In this document: positions 9,642 through 18,792 of the stretch, in pieces
Layout: every line of letters begins with the position of its first letter
How positions within the stretch are numbered: the stretch's first letter is position 1
Assembly (NCBI RefSeq): GCF_000455325.1
Contig: NZ_HG322951.1
Location: 520,748-584,747, forward strand
Origin: Mycolicibacterium septicum DSM 44393
GTDB taxonomy: Bacteria; Actinomycetota; Actinomycetes; Mycobacteriales; Mycobacteriaceae
Length of the DNA: 64,000 bases
Direction: 5' to 3'
Position numbers and translations under genes: made by a program
Notes under the pieces: generated by a model
Database searches by the model: none
Told to the model about the DNA's origin: nothing
Seen by the model: the letters and a program-made list of their open reading frames with translations, nothing else

Positions 9642-10442
9642 TCAACCGAGCAGGCCGGACCGCAGCGCCGCGAGATCCTCAGCCGACACCCCGGCCGCGT
9701 CGAGGAAGCCGCCCACCGAGCCGTACGCCTCGTCGAGCTTCTTCCACGCCGCGGCGAGGTAGTCCTCGCGCACACCGAGAACTTCGTCGGTCAACCGCGC
9801 CTCCGCATAGGTGATCAACTCCGGAGCTTCCTGCGACCGCGCCCGTACCGACTCCATGATCCGGTTCCGCAGAGCCGGGATCGCGCCATTGCTGGCCAGG
9901 AAGTCGGAGATGATGCGGTCCCGATCCACGCCCACGGCCTCCAAAACCGTGGCGACGGTGAAGCCGGTCCGGTCCTTGCCGGCGAAGCAGTGGGCGATCA
10001 CCGGACGTTCCTGCCCCAGAAGGGAAATCACCTCCCGCACCGCGCTGTGCGCGCCCGGCAGCGTCGGGAACTCCTCGTAAACCTCGGTCATGTACCGGCG
10101 GGCCGCGGTAGTGATGTCCTCACCCTCGGCTGACTCCGACATCACCCGTTGGAAGGTGTTCTCGTGCGGCGCATCTTGATTCGACCCGCTGTCGGGGTGG
10201 AACGGAAGCAGATGGACGGATACGCCGTCAGGCACCTGCCCCGTGCCTTGCCGCTGTACCTCTTGGTGTGACCGAAGGTCGGCGACGTCGGTGATGCCGA
10301 GCCGACTGAACACGGCCCGGCCGTCAGCGGAGAGCTGGCTGAGTTGGCTGGAGCGGTAGAGCAGCCCCGGCCGGATCGCGGTCTCGTCCGCGACATCCCG
10401 AAAATTCCACGCCCCCGACAGTTCCCCCAGCTCGATGGTCAC
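9642..10442 (-). CDS. ptbB: Tyrosine/lipid phosphatase, MptpB family
   Basis: 266-aa phosphatase. The active-site P-loop is HCFAGKDRTG with catalytic Cys152, Lys156, Asp157 and Arg158: the H-C-F-x-G-K-D-R signature of MptpB, which acts on phosphotyrosine, phosphoserine/threonine and phosphoinositides. The N-terminal segment GAWNFRD and LYRSSQLSQLS are also family hallmarks. In M. tuberculosis the orthologue (Rv0153c) is a secreted virulence factor; no classical signal peptide is seen here. The GTG start overlaps the stop of the upstream fadE2 gene (GTGA), the same pairing as in M. tuberculosis. Confidence 0.93.
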   Translation of the reverse strand: MTIELGELSGAWNFRDVADETAIRPGLLYRSSQLSQLSADGRAVFSRLGITDVADLRSHQEVQRQGTGQVPDGVSVHLLPFHPDSGSNQDAPHENTFQRVMSESAEGEDITTAARRYMTEVYEEFPTLPGAHSAVREVISLLGQERPVIAHCFAGKDRTGFTVATVLEAVGVDRDRIISDFLASNGAIPALRNRIMESVRARSQEAPELITYAEARLTDEVLGVREDYLAAAWKKLDEAYGSVGGFLDAAGVSAEDLAALRSGLLG

Positions 10443-11671
10443 TGCGCAGTCACCGCCGCTGCTGCGAGCGGGGATTTCTCCCGGCCGAGCTCGGCGCGGG
10501 CGATGGTCCGCATGTGGACCTCGTCGGGGCCGTCGAACAGCCGCATCGCGCGGTGCCAGCTGTAGAGCCGGGCCAGCGGGAAGTCGTCGCTGACCCCGGC
10601 CGCACCGTGCACCTGGATGGCCCGGTCGATGACATTGCAGGCGATCTGCGGGGCCACCGACTTGATCTGGGAGACCAGCACGTGCGCGGCCTTGTTGCCC
10701 TCCTGGTCGATCATCCACGCGGCCTTCTCGCACAGCAGCCGGGCCTGGTCGATCTCGTTGCGGGACTTGGCGATCGACTCACGCACCACACCCTGCTCGG
10801 CCAACGGCTTGCCGAACGCGACGCGCTTCTGCACCCGGTCGACCATCAACGCCAGGGCTCGCTCGGCCGCACCGAGCGCACGCATGCAGTGGTGGATGCG
10901 GCCCGGGCCCAGCCGGGCCTGGGCGATCGCGAAACCGCTGCCCTCTTCGTGGAGCAGGTTCTCGGCCGGCACCCGCACGTTGTCGAACACGATCTCGCAG
11001 TGCCCGTGCTGATCCTGCCAGCCGAACACCGGCAGCGAGCGCTGGATGTCCACCCCGGGGGTATCCACGGGCACCAGGATCATCGACTGCTGCGCATGGC
11101 TGGCAGCGTCAGGATTGGTGCGGCCCATCACGATCAGGAGCTTGCAGCGCGGATCGGCCGCCCCGGTGATCCACCACTTGCGGCCGTTGATCACATAGTC
11201 GGCACCGTCGCGCAGCATCGTCGTCTCGATGTTGCGGGCATCCGAGGACGCCACGGCGGGCTCGGTCATCGCGAACGCGCTGCGGATCTCACCGGCCAGC
11301 AGCGGCTCCAGCCACTGCTTGCGCTGCGCCTCGTCGGCGAACAGGTGCAGGGTCTCCATGTTCCCGGTGTCCGGGGCGGCACAGTTGAGCGCCTCGGGAG
11401 CGATCTCCAGGCTCCACCCCGACAGCTCGGCCAGCGGCGCGTACTCCAGGTTGCTCAGGCCCGACTCCGAGGGCAGGAACAGATTCCACAGGCCCTGCTC
11501 ACGCGCCTTGGCCTTGAGCTCCTCGACCACCGGCGGCACCGTGTGGTCCTTGGGGCCCTTCTCCTCGCGATAGGCGTGGTACGAGGCTTCCGCCGGCAAC
11601 ACATGCTCGGTCATGAAGTCGGTCAACCGGGAGTGGTAATCAGCCGCTTTGGCCGACATCGCGAAGTCCAT
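10439..11671 (-). CDS. fadE2: Acyl-CoA dehydrogenase FadE2
   Basis: 410-aa FAD-dependent acyl-CoA dehydrogenase. The N-terminal helical domain is followed by AFAMTEPAVASSDARNI (flavin/substrate motif) near residue 140 and NGRKWWITGAADPRCK near 170. Arg/Gln-rich FAD-contact helices and the C-terminal signature IQVHGAAGVSDDFPLARLYSWHRAMRL come later. This long subgroup resembles human ACAD11 and oxidises acyl-CoA thioesters. It pairs with ptbB exactly as Rv0154c-Rv0153c do. The MDFAMSAKA start was taken; M-S-A-K-A four residues later is possible. It is divergent from the SnoaL-like gene across 43 bases. Confidence 0.92.
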   Translation of the reverse strand: MDFAMSAKAADYHSRLTDFMTEHVLPAEASYHAYREEKGPKDHTVPPVVEELKAKAREQGLWNLFLPSESGLSNLEYAPLAELSGWSLEIAPEALNCAAPDTGNMETLHLFADEAQRKQWLEPLLAGEIRSAFAMTEPAVASSDARNIETTMLRDGADYVINGRKWWITGAADPRCKLLIVMGRTNPDAASHAQQSMILVPVDTPGVDIQRSLPVFGWQDQHGHCEIVFDNVRVPAENLLHEEGSGFAIAQARLGPGRIHHCMRALGAAERALALMVDRVQKRVAFGKPLAEQGVVRESIAKSRNEIDQARLLCEKAAWMIDQEGNKAAHVLVSQIKSVAPQIACNVIDRAIQVHGAAGVSDDFPLARLYSWHRAMRLFDGPDEVHMRTIARAELGREKSPLAAAAVTAQ

Positions 11672-11714
11672 GCCAGCCACGATAGCCACATGGTTAGACA
11701 GGTAGAAAGGTGGC

Positions 11715-12176
11715 ATGACCGACAGTCGCCCGCCTTTCCCGCCCTTCACTCTGGAAACAGCGCTCCAGAAGGTTCAAGCCGCCGAAGATGCCTGGAACAC
11801 TCGCGACCCGCAGCGGGTCAGCCTGGCCTATACGCCGGACTCGCAGTGGCGCAATCGCGACCTGCACATCGTCGGCCGCAAACAGATCGTGGAGTTCCTG
11901 ACCGCCAAATGGGAGCGCGAGCTGGATTATGTGCTGCGCAAGAGCCTGTGGGGGTTCCGGGAAAACCGGATGGCGGTGCGGTTCCAGTACGAATGGCATG
12001 ACGCGCAGGGCCAGTGGTACCGGAGCTACGGAAACGAACTGTGGCAGTTCACCCCGGAGGGCCTGATGGCCCGGCGCGAGGCCAGCATCAACGACGTCCT
12101 CATCGAGGAGTCGCAGCGGCGCTACTTCGGTCCGCGCCCGGAGTCGGAGTACGGCCGGGACATCGAGCTCTGGTAG
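11715..12176 (+). CDS. DUF1348/SnoaL-like protein (NTF2 fold)
   Basis: 153-aa protein with the DUF1348 pattern [49 protein letters not shown] and [16 protein letters not shown]. It is a cone-shaped NTF2-like fold, often small-molecule isomerases or hydrolases of unknown substrate. A short AAAGG Shine-Dalgarno precedes the ATG. The last 55 bases overlap the 3' end of the convergent MFS gene, so transcripts from the two strands will be complementary there. Confidence 0.87.
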   Translation: MTDSRPPFPPFTLETALQKVQAAEDAWNTRDPQRVSLAYTPDSQWRNRDLHIVGRKQIVEFLTAKWERELDYVLRKSLWGFRENRMAVRFQYEWHDAQGQWYRSYGNELWQFTPEGLMARREASINDVLIEESQRRYFGPRPESEYGRDIELW

Positions 12177-13366
12177 CTGCCCAGAGTGCAGGCCAGCACC
12201 CCTGCCAGCACGGCCAGACCCATCACAGTCCCGGCCACGGCAGGCCAACCGGCGGAGTCGAATGCCAGCCCGCCGATCCAGCCGATCAAGCTGGAGCCCG
12301 CGTAGTAGAAGAGGTTGTACAGCGAGGACGCCTGTGCCTTGCCGTCGCCGGCGGCCGCGCCGACCCAGCCCGAGGCGATCGCATGCGCGCCGAAGAATCC
12401 TGCGGTGGCGATCACCAGCCCGATCAGCACCACGATGACGTTGCCGGCCAGCGTGATCGCGACGCCGGCAACCATCGTGGCGATCGAGCCGAGCAGCACG
12501 GATTTGCGGCCGAACCGGGTGGCCTCGGCGCCGGCCCGGGCCGAGGCCCAGGTACCCGACAGGTAGGCCAGGAACACCAGGCTGACCACGGTCTGGGGCA
12601 GGCCGAACGGTGCGGCCATCAGCCGGAACCCGAGGAAGTTGTACATCGCCACGAACCCGCCCATCAGCAGGAATCCCTGGCTGTAGAGCACCAGCTGGCG
12701 AGGTGAACGCAGGTTCTCGGCCAGCCGCCGGGCCAGGTCTCGGTTGCGTGCCGGGGTGAAGCCGCGCGCGGGTGGGGCGAGTTTGACGAAGGCGAACGCC
12801 GACAGCCCACACAGCACCGCGACCACCAGCACGCCGACGCGCCATCCGGCGAACTCGGCGACCGGTCCGGTGACCAGGCGGCCTGCCAGCCCGCCGATCG
12901 TGGTGCCGGCGACGTAGGTGCCCGCCGCGCGGGCGGCATGTCCGGCGTCGATCTCCTCGGTGAGGTAGGCGATGGCCACCGCGGGCACTCCGCCCAGCAT
13001 CAGCCCTTCGAGAAACCGGCCGGACAGCAGCAGCGCCGCGGTCGGGGCCAACGGCACGACAAGCCCGAGAACCGTTGCCGCAGTGATGGAAATCGTCATG
13101 GCCTGGACCCGGCCGATCCGGTCGGCCAGGGCTGACCACGGGATCACGCCCAGTGCGAGGCCGACCGTGGCGGCCGAGATCGTCAGCGCGGCATGGGCGG
13201 CGCCGGTGCCCATGTCTTGGGCGATCAGCGGGAGGACGGCCTGGGGCGAGTACAGCTGCGCGAAGGTGGCGACGCCGGCGCAGAACAATGCGGCCAGCAG
13301 GCGTCGGTACTCGCTCGAGCCACGTGAATGCCCCTGCCAGTCAACGGAGGTCAGGGAGGTGGACAC
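12122..13366 (-). CDS. Major facilitator superfamily transporter
   Basis: 414-aa protein with about 12 transmembrane helices. The MFS loop motif [12 protein letters not shown] lies between TM2 and TM3, and a longer cytoplasmic loop with [19 protein letters not shown] follows TM6. The overall pattern is that of YnfM/arabinose-efflux-like exporters. GTG start. The LysR gene lies 46 bases upstream on the same strand and probably regulates it. The 3' end overlaps the convergent DUF1348 gene. Substrate unknown. Confidence 0.88.
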   Translation of the reverse strand: MSTSLTSVDWQGHSRGSSEYRRLLAALFCAGVATFAQLYSPQAVLPLIAQDMGTGAAHAALTISAATVGLALGVIPWSALADRIGRVQAMTISITAATVLGLVVPLAPTAALLLSGRFLEGLMLGGVPAVAIAYLTEEIDAGHAARAAGTYVAGTTIGGLAGRLVTGPVAEFAGWRVGVLVVAVLCGLSAFAFVKLAPPARGFTPARNRDLARRLAENLRSPRQLVLYSQGFLLMGGFVAMYNFLGFRLMAAPFGLPQTVVSLVFLAYLSGTWASARAGAEATRFGRKSVLLGSIATMVAGVAITLAGNVIVVLIGLVIATAGFFGAHAIASGWVGAAAGDGKAQASSLYNLFYYAGSSLIGWIGGLAFDSAGWPAVAGTVMGLAVLAGVLACTLGSYQSSMSRPYSDSGRGPK

Positions 13367-13412
13367 TCAGACGACGGTAGGGCGCCGGCAAAGATGTGTC
13401 CAATGCATGAGA

Positions 13413-14294
13413 TTAGTCAATGTCATGCACATTGTGCATGACGAACTCGGCCAGGCGCTCCGCAGCGGGCGGCAGCGGGCGGTCCGCGTTCCAGGTCAGG
13501 CCGATCTGACGTTTGGCAGAACTCTCCGACAGCGGGATGTACGCCGCGCCCGGCTCGGCCCGTTCGGGCCGTGGCACCGGCACGACGGCCACCCCGAATC
13601 CCGCCGCCACCAGCCCTTCCATGGTCGGGATCTCCATCGCCTCGAACACCACCGGCGGTGAGATCCCGGCCTCGGCCCACAATTCGTCGGTGAGCTGGCG
13701 TAACCCGAAGTCAGGTGCCAGCGCCACGAAAGGTTCGGCGCCGGCGTCGGCCAGCCGGATCCGGGACCGTCGGGCGAAGCGATGCTCGCGCGGAACCGCC
13801 AGGCACAGCCGCTCCATGTACATCCCGCGCCAGCGGAAACCCTCCGGGCGCGGTGACGTGATCGCCAGGTCGGCCTCGCCGTTGGCCAGACGTTCGACGA
13901 TCTGGTGCGCCGCACCCTGGAACAGCTCGAAGCGCACCAGGGGGGCCTCGGCGCGGAACCGTCGCAACAGCTCGGGCACGAACCAGCCGGCCTGCGAATG
14001 CAGGAACGCCAGCCGCACCGTCCCGGTATCAGGATCGCGTAGCTCCGCGATTCGCTCGGTGGCCGTATGGATTTCGCCGATGCTGCGGCGGGCGTGCTCC
14101 AACAGGATGCGACCGTAGGCGTTGAGCCGAAGCCGTCGGTGGACCCGATCGAACAGCGGCACCCCCACCTGCTCCTCGATCCGGGCCAGCGCGCGCGACA
14201 GGGTGGGCTGGCTGATGCCGAGTTCGGCTGCGGCGTCGGTGACATGCTCGGTCTCGGCAAGCACCACGAACCACTGCAGCTCGTCCAGATGCAT
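13413..14294 (-). CDS. LysR-family transcriptional regulator
   Basis: 293-aa regulator. The N-terminal winged HTH is MHLDELQWFVVLAETEHVTD, then SQPTLSRALARIEEQVGVPLFDR. The C-terminal periplasmic-binding-like effector domain follows (IVERLANGEADLAITSPRP, GFGVAVVPVPRP). It precedes the MFS exporter gene, which it probably activates. A 21-base perfect inverted repeat lies within its last codons, in front of that gene. The ATG gives the standard distance to the HTH. It is divergent from the response-regulator gene across 55 bases. Confidence 0.9.
   Translation of the reverse strand: MHLDELQWFVVLAETEHVTDAAAELGISQPTLSRALARIEEQVGVPLFDRVHRRLRLNAYGRILLEHARRSIGEIHTATERIAELRDPDTGTVRLAFLHSQAGWFVPELLRRFRAEAPLVRFELFQGAAHQIVERLANGEADLAITSPRPEGFRWRGMYMERLCLAVPREHRFARRSRIRLADAGAEPFVALAPDFGLRQLTDELWAEAGISPPVVFEAMEIPTMEGLVAAGFGVAVVPVPRPERAEPGAAYIPLSESSAKRQIGLTWNADRPLPPAAERLAEFVMHNVHDID
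13422..13442. promoter_or_regulatory. Perfect inverted repeat at the 3' end of the LysR gene
   Basis: GTCATGCACA and TGTGCATGAC are exact reverse complements separated by one T. The site lies inside the last codons of the LysR gene and 56-76 bases upstream of the MFS start. Two further ATGCAT-type motifs lie beside it. It could be the LysR binding site for the MFS promoter. There is no T-run, so a terminator is less likely. Confidence 0.45.
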
Positions 14295-14349
14295 ACCGCC
14301 GACTCTAAACGCGCTGATCACCGACCCGCGCTGTGCCATGCTGAGCCGC

Positions 14350-14988
14350 ATGGCCGAAAAGGTGCGGGTGGTGGTGGGCGATGACCACCCGATGTTCCGC
14401 GAAGGCGTGGTGCGCGCGCTGACCTCCAGCGGCGAGATCGACGTGGTGGCCGAAGCCGACAACGGCGCCGACGCACTGGAATTGATCAGGACCCATCAGC
14501 CGCAGGTGGCCCTGCTCGACTACCGGATGCCGCAGCTCGACGGGGCACAGGTGGCAGCCGCGGTGAGCCGCGACGAGCTGCCCACCCGGGTGTTGCTGGT
14601 CTCCGCCCACGACGAGTCGGCGATCGTCTACACGGCGTTGCAGCAGGGGGCGGCCGGGTTCCTGTCCAAGGAGTCCACCCGCAGTGAGCTGGTGAACGCC
14701 GTGCTGTCGTGTGCCAAGGGCCGCGACGTGCTCGACCCGAACCTGGCGGCCGGGCTGGCCGGGGAGATTCGTCGCCGCAACGAACCCGATGTCCCGGTGC
14801 TCAGCCCGCGGGAACGCGAGGTGCTCGACCTGATCGCCAAGGGCCGTTCCATCCCGGCAATGGCCAAGGAGCTGTTCCTGGCCCCGTCGACGGTGAAGAC
14901 CCACGTGCAACGGCTGTACGAGAAGCTCGGCGTGAGTGACCGGGGCGCGGCGGTCGCGGAGGCGATGCGCCGCCGGCTGCTGGACTGA
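14350..14988 (+). CDS. Two-component response regulator, NarL/FixJ (LuxR HTH) family
   Basis: 212-aa protein with an N-terminal receiver domain. The acidic pair is D11-D12, the phospho-acceptor Asp57 lies in ALLDYRMP, a switch Ser in LLVSAHDES, and the conserved Lys in GFLSKES. The C-terminal LuxR-type HTH is SPREREVLDLIAKGRSIPAM, ending in APSTVKTHVQRLYEKLGVSDR. It is followed after one base by a histidine kinase gene, so they form a cognate pair. The ATG at MAEKVRVVV was preferred; an in-frame ATG 12 bases upstream is possible. Signal and targets unknown. Confidence 0.9.
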   Translation: MAEKVRVVVGDDHPMFREGVVRALTSSGEIDVVAEADNGADALELIRTHQPQVALLDYRMPQLDGAQVAAAVSRDELPTRVLLVSAHDESAIVYTALQQGAAGFLSKESTRSELVNAVLSCAKGRDVLDPNLAAGLAGEIRRRNEPDVPVLSPREREVLDLIAKGRSIPAMAKELFLAPSTVKTHVQRLYEKLGVSDRGAAVAEAMRRRLLD

Positions 14989-14989
14989 C

Positions 14990-16156
14990 ATGGCCAGCGG
15001 GCGCGTCGTCGAATTCTTCACCACTCAACCGGTCCGGGTTTCGGCGTTGCTGCGGCTGCCGCTGATCGGTCTCATCGTGGTCCTGGTCTCGGTGTGGGAT
15101 GTCGACCACTGGTTGCCGATCCTGTACGCGGTGATCCTGAGCGTGTACACCGCCGTGGCGGTGCTGTGGCTGGTGGTGGTGTTCCGCGGGCCCGTGCCGG
15201 CGTGGGCCGAGTGGGCCTCCACCGCGGTCGATGTGCTGGTGCTGGTCGCGCTGTGCGCGGTGTCGGGCGGTGCCACCGCGGCGCTGCTGCCGGTGTTCTT
15301 CCTGTTGCCCATATCCGTTGCGTTCCAGGATCGTCCGTGGTTGACGGCGCTGCTCGGCGCCAGCACTGCACTGGGCTACCTGGCGGTGTGGATCCTGTAT
15401 TCCGAGCGCGACGACAACGTCGGCCTGCCGGACATCGTGTACATGCACGTGGGTTTCCTGGGCTGGCTGGCTGTCGCGTCGGCCGCGTTGTCCTTCGTGC
15501 TGGCGCGGCGTTCGGCGCGGGTGCGAACGCTGATGGAGGTGCGGCGCCAGCTGGTGTCGGAGTCGACGCGGGCCGACGACCTGCGCAATGCCGAACTGGC
15601 CGAACACCTTCACGACGGGCCGCTGCAGGTCCTGCTGGCGGCACGCCTGGAACTCGACGAGATCCGCGAACGCATCCCGGACCCGGGGCTGGACCGGGTG
15701 CATGCCGCCCTGCAGGAGACGGCGGTCGGACTCCGCTCCACGGTGACCGCGCTGCATCCGCAGGTGCTGGCCCAGCTGGGTCTCACCCCGGCCATACAGG
15801 AACTGTTGCGCCAGTACGAGACTCGGCCGGATATGACGGTGCGGGCGGACCTCGAGGACGTCGGGCACCCCGAAGGTCAGGCCCTGCTCTACCGCGCCGC
15901 GCGCGAGCTGCTGGCCAACATCAACAAACACGCGGACGCGAGCACTGTCTCGGTCGGTCTCTTCCGGGCCGGGGACCGCGTGGTGCTGACCGTGGCCGAC
16001 GACGGCAAGGGGTTCGACCCGTCGACGGTGGCCCAGTCCGTCGCCGAGGGACACATCGGGCTGGCCTCGCTGCAGGTCCGCATCGAGGCCATGGGCGGCT
16101 CGATGGCGATCAGTTCGGAACCCGGATACGGCACCCAGGTCCGGGTCACGCTGTAG
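14990..16156 (+). CDS. Sensor histidine kinase, NarL-partner (HisKA_3) type
   Basis: 388-aa membrane kinase. Residues 1-175 hold about five or six transmembrane helices without a large extracytoplasmic domain, so sensing is probably within the membrane. The HisKA_3 dimerisation motif is ELAEHLHDGPLQVLLAARL with phospho-acceptor His208. The HATPase_c domain has an N-box (RELLANINKHADAS), G1 (DDGKGFD) and G2 (GHIGLASLQVRIEAMGG). It is cotranscribed with the response regulator. Its stop is only 6 bases from the 3' end of the convergent LCP gene. Confidence 0.9.
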   Translation: MASGRVVEFFTTQPVRVSALLRLPLIGLIVVLVSVWDVDHWLPILYAVILSVYTAVAVLWLVVVFRGPVPAWAEWASTAVDVLVLVALCAVSGGATAALLPVFFLLPISVAFQDRPWLTALLGASTALGYLAVWILYSERDDNVGLPDIVYMHVGFLGWLAVASAALSFVLARRSARVRTLMEVRRQLVSESTRADDLRNAELAEHLHDGPLQVLLAARLELDEIRERIPDPGLDRVHAALQETAVGLRSTVTALHPQVLAQLGLTPAIQELLRQYETRPDMTVRADLEDVGHPEGQALLYRAARELLANINKHADASTVSVGLFRAGDRVVLTVADDGKGFDPSTVAQSVAEGHIGLASLQVRIEAMGGSMAISSEPGYGTQVRVTL

Positions 16157-16162
16157 CGGCGG

Positions 16163-17785
16163 CTATTTCACGCAGGGAATGCCGGAGACCTTCATCTGGC
16201 TCAGGTCGGTCGGCGCCGCGGACTTGGTGCCGGACGCGGTTGCGGCCACGGTGGTCACCGGCGTACTGGCGGTGGTTTCCTCCGTCGTCTCGCTGGCGGA
16301 GTCCCAGGTCGAATCCGATCCGTCCGAGGAACTCGCGTCGGACGACTCGCTCGATCCGGTCAGGTAGTCGTCGCCGGGAAAGTCGGTACCCAGCGTCAGC
16401 TGCACCGTCCCGGGGGCCACCTCGGACGATGGCGTGGCGATGACCTTCAGCTCGTCGGCCAGCGACTGGGCGCCGGCCTCCGCGCCGGTCCCGTAGTCGA
16501 TCGTGGTGACAGCGGCCAGAGATTCGGCGTCGCCGATCTCGCCCGGGGTGAATCCGTTCGCGGAGAAGGTGGTTTCGAGCTGCGCAGCCAGTCCGGAGTA
16601 CGTGGAAGCGTTCACCACGTCGAGCACCGCACCGTGGCCTTCGAGGACGTGCGCAGGTGCGGCGGGCGCCTCGGTGGTGCCGCCGGGTTCGGCGACCAGG
16701 TCCCGCACGATGGCCCGGATGGTGGGGATGTCGACGATGTTGATGTCCTCGCCCAGCGAGTTCTGGCCGAACTCCTTGATGGGCAGCGTGTAGAGGGTGG
16801 GTGGCGCACCGGTCAGCGCTGAGGCCCGGCTGGCGAAGCTGGCGAGGTCGAACCCGGAATCCAGCGCGACGTTCTGCTTGGTGACGTTGAGCAGATCACG
16901 CAGCATGGTGGGGCTGGACAGGGCGCCGCTCTTGCCCAGGGCCGACACCAGCGCGGCGATGAACGCCTGTTGGCGCCGGGTGCGGTCGAGGTCGGTGAAG
17001 TTCTCGTCGTTGATGTCGCGGCGCTGACGCACGAACGCCATGGCCTGCGCGGCGTCGATCTGCTGCACGCCCCGGTGGAAGTCCGCGCCGGAGTACGGAT
17101 CCGAGGTGTCGGCGTTGAGGCACACTGTGATCGGCGCCACAGCCTTGGCGATCTGGAAGAACGCTCCGAGAGTGACCTCGACGAAATGGTCGATCGGGAT
17201 TCCGAGGAGATTGCGCACCGTGGCGATCTGGGCCCGGCGGCCGGCCTCACGGGCCTGCTGTTCGTTCGTCGAGGAATCTCCGGAGGATGAGGACTCCAGC
17301 GACTCCATCTCGCGCTGATAGGCCCAGCCGTAGGCCTGCTTGACCTTGCCCTTGCACGGGTCGACGTCACAGCCGGCGAGCTCGACGTAGTCGTCACGGG
17401 GGATGGAGAACGCGGTCGGGGGGCCGCCGTTCCCGGGCAGGTGCACCACGATCAGCACGTTGGCGTTGTAGCCGCCGACGGTCTCGTCGCCGGCGTGCAG
17501 CGCCTCGTAGATGTCCTGGGGCAGCGGGTTGCCGTGCTGGTCCAGCCGGCTGTCCAGCCCCATGATCAGGATGTTCTCGGTGTCCCCGGACGAGACCGGG
17601 CCGCCTTCGAGCGCGTTGGACGTGGTGATGCCGTCCAGCGCGCCGTGGTAGGACACCCAGCCGGTACCCGTCCCTGCCAGCACCGTTGCCGCCATCAGGC
17701 CGACGGCCGAGCGCCGGGCGGCGCGTACGCCCCGGCGCGGCATGCGGTGCCGGGGGGCGCTGGCGGCGTGGTTGGGTGCGTTCAT
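16163..17785 (-). CDS. LytR-CpsA-Psr (LCP) family cell-wall ligase with LytR_C domain
   Basis: 540-aa protein. A short basic cytoplasmic tail and one transmembrane helix (about residues 30-50) are followed by an extracytoplasmic LCP domain: NILIMGLDSR, FSIPRDDYVELAGC, FVEVTLGAFFQIAKAV, and VRQRRDINDENFTDLDRTRRQ. The conserved Arg/Asp residues binding polyprenyl pyrophosphate are present. A LytR_C domain follows (VLDVVNASTYSGLA) and then a Ser/Thr-rich tail. LCP enzymes of mycobacteria attach arabinogalactan to peptidoglycan. The ATG at MNAPNHAA was chosen for its AGG ribosome site; two upstream ATGs are possible. Confidence 0.88.
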   Translation of the reverse strand: MNAPNHAASAPRHRMPRRGVRAARRSAVGLMAATVLAGTGTGWVSYHGALDGITTSNALEGGPVSSGDTENILIMGLDSRLDQHGNPLPQDIYEALHAGDETVGGYNANVLIVVHLPGNGGPPTAFSIPRDDYVELAGCDVDPCKGKVKQAYGWAYQREMESLESSSSGDSSTNEQQAREAGRRAQIATVRNLLGIPIDHFVEVTLGAFFQIAKAVAPITVCLNADTSDPYSGADFHRGVQQIDAAQAMAFVRQRRDINDENFTDLDRTRRQQAFIAALVSALGKSGALSSPTMLRDLLNVTKQNVALDSGFDLASFASRASALTGAPPTLYTLPIKEFGQNSLGEDINIVDIPTIRAIVRDLVAEPGGTTEAPAAPAHVLEGHGAVLDVVNASTYSGLAAQLETTFSANGFTPGEIGDAESLAAVTTIDYGTGAEAGAQSLADELKVIATPSSEVAPGTVQLTLGTDFPGDDYLTGSSESSDASSSDGSDSTWDSASETTEETTASTPVTTVAATASGTKSAAPTDLSQMKVSGIPCVK

Positions 17786-17877
17786 GGCACCTGCCATTAT
17801 GGGGCCGTTCGCTGAGGCTTCGTCCACCGGGGAAAATTGCTGGTCAACACCGACGTCCCGGCATTAGCGTGCGCAGC

Positions 17878-18792
17878 ATGAAATTGCGCATCGCCGTGAG
17901 CGTGCTCCTGCTGGCGGTGGTGGCGTTGCTGCTGAACGAGCTGGTGGTGACCAAGGAGCAGCGCAAGGCGGAGCCCTTCGCGGGCGGGCACGTGCTGGAG
18001 CTGGACGGCCCCGATCTCAACGTGCGGGAGTACGGGCCGCCGGGTGATCGCGCCGTGGTGTTGCTGCACGGGTATTCGGCGTCGATCGAGTGGTGGGAGC
18101 AGGTGGCGCCGCAACTGGCCCGCGATCAGCGGGTGATCGCGGTCGATCTCGTCGGCCATGGCGGCTCGGAGGCGCCCGGTGACGGTGCTCCGTACCGTGC
18201 GGCCGAGCAGGCCAAGGCGGTGCACAACGCACTGGTGCAACTCGGTGTGCGTCATGCGGTGCTGATCGGGCATTCGATGGGCGGAGCGGTCTCCGCCGAA
18301 CTGGCCCGGCAGTATCCGGATCTGGTGGATCGCGTTGTGGTGTCCGATACCCCGGCCGCCGACGATCTGGTCACCATGCCGCTACTCGGAAAGATGGTGT
18401 GCTGGCCGGTGATCGGCCCGGCACTGGACCGGTTCCGGACCGTGGATGCCATCACCGAGAGCTCGCTGCAGACCGGATTCGGCGCGGACTACCCGGTGCC
18501 GGACTACGCGCACCGCTCGCTGGAGCGCCTCACCTACGCCGGAGTCTGCGACTCGACCGAGGGCCCGCATCCGGTGGTGGAAACGCTTGCCGCACTGCAC
18601 AAGCCGGTACTGGTGCTGTGGGGCGACCAGGATGTACTGACCCCGACCGCGCCCAATGTCGAGCGCTACACCGAGGCCGGGCTGACGCCTGTGGTGATCA
18701 AGGGTTCCGGACACACGCCGATGGTCGAGCAGCCCGACCAGTTCCTCGCGGCGGTGACCGACTTCGTCAGGACCCCAGGCCCCGCGAGATGA
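17878..18792 (+). CDS. Alpha/beta hydrolase, membrane-anchored or secreted
   Basis: 304-aa alpha/beta-hydrolase. The N terminus (about residues 4-22) is a hydrophobic segment that should act as a signal anchor, so the enzyme probably works outside the cytoplasmic membrane. The oxyanion motif is LLHGYSASIEWW, the nucleophile elbow GHSMGG has Ser133, the acid is in LWGDQDVLTP and the His in GSGHTPMVEQ. Lipase/esterase or C-C hydrolase activity is likely; the substrate is not evident. The last 26 bases overlap the 3' end of the convergent fadE gene. Confidence 0.88.
   Translation: MKLRIAVSVLLLAVVALLLNELVVTKEQRKAEPFAGGHVLELDGPDLNVREYGPPGDRAVVLLHGYSASIEWWEQVAPQLARDQRVIAVDLVGHGGSEAPGDGAPYRAAEQAKAVHNALVQLGVRHAVLIGHSMGGAVSAELARQYPDLVDRVVVSDTPAADDLVTMPLLGKMVCWPVIGPALDRFRTVDAITESSLQTGFGADYPVPDYAHRSLERLTYAGVCDSTEGPHPVVETLAALHKPVLVLWGDQDVLTPTAPNVERYTEAGLTPVVIKGSGHTPMVEQPDQFLAAVTDFVRTPGPAR

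Noticed and set aside
10514-12001. 495-codon plus-strand open frame opposite fadE2
   Set aside because: It spans fadE2 antisense and the start of the DUF1348 gene in the wrong frame. FadE2 is well supported.
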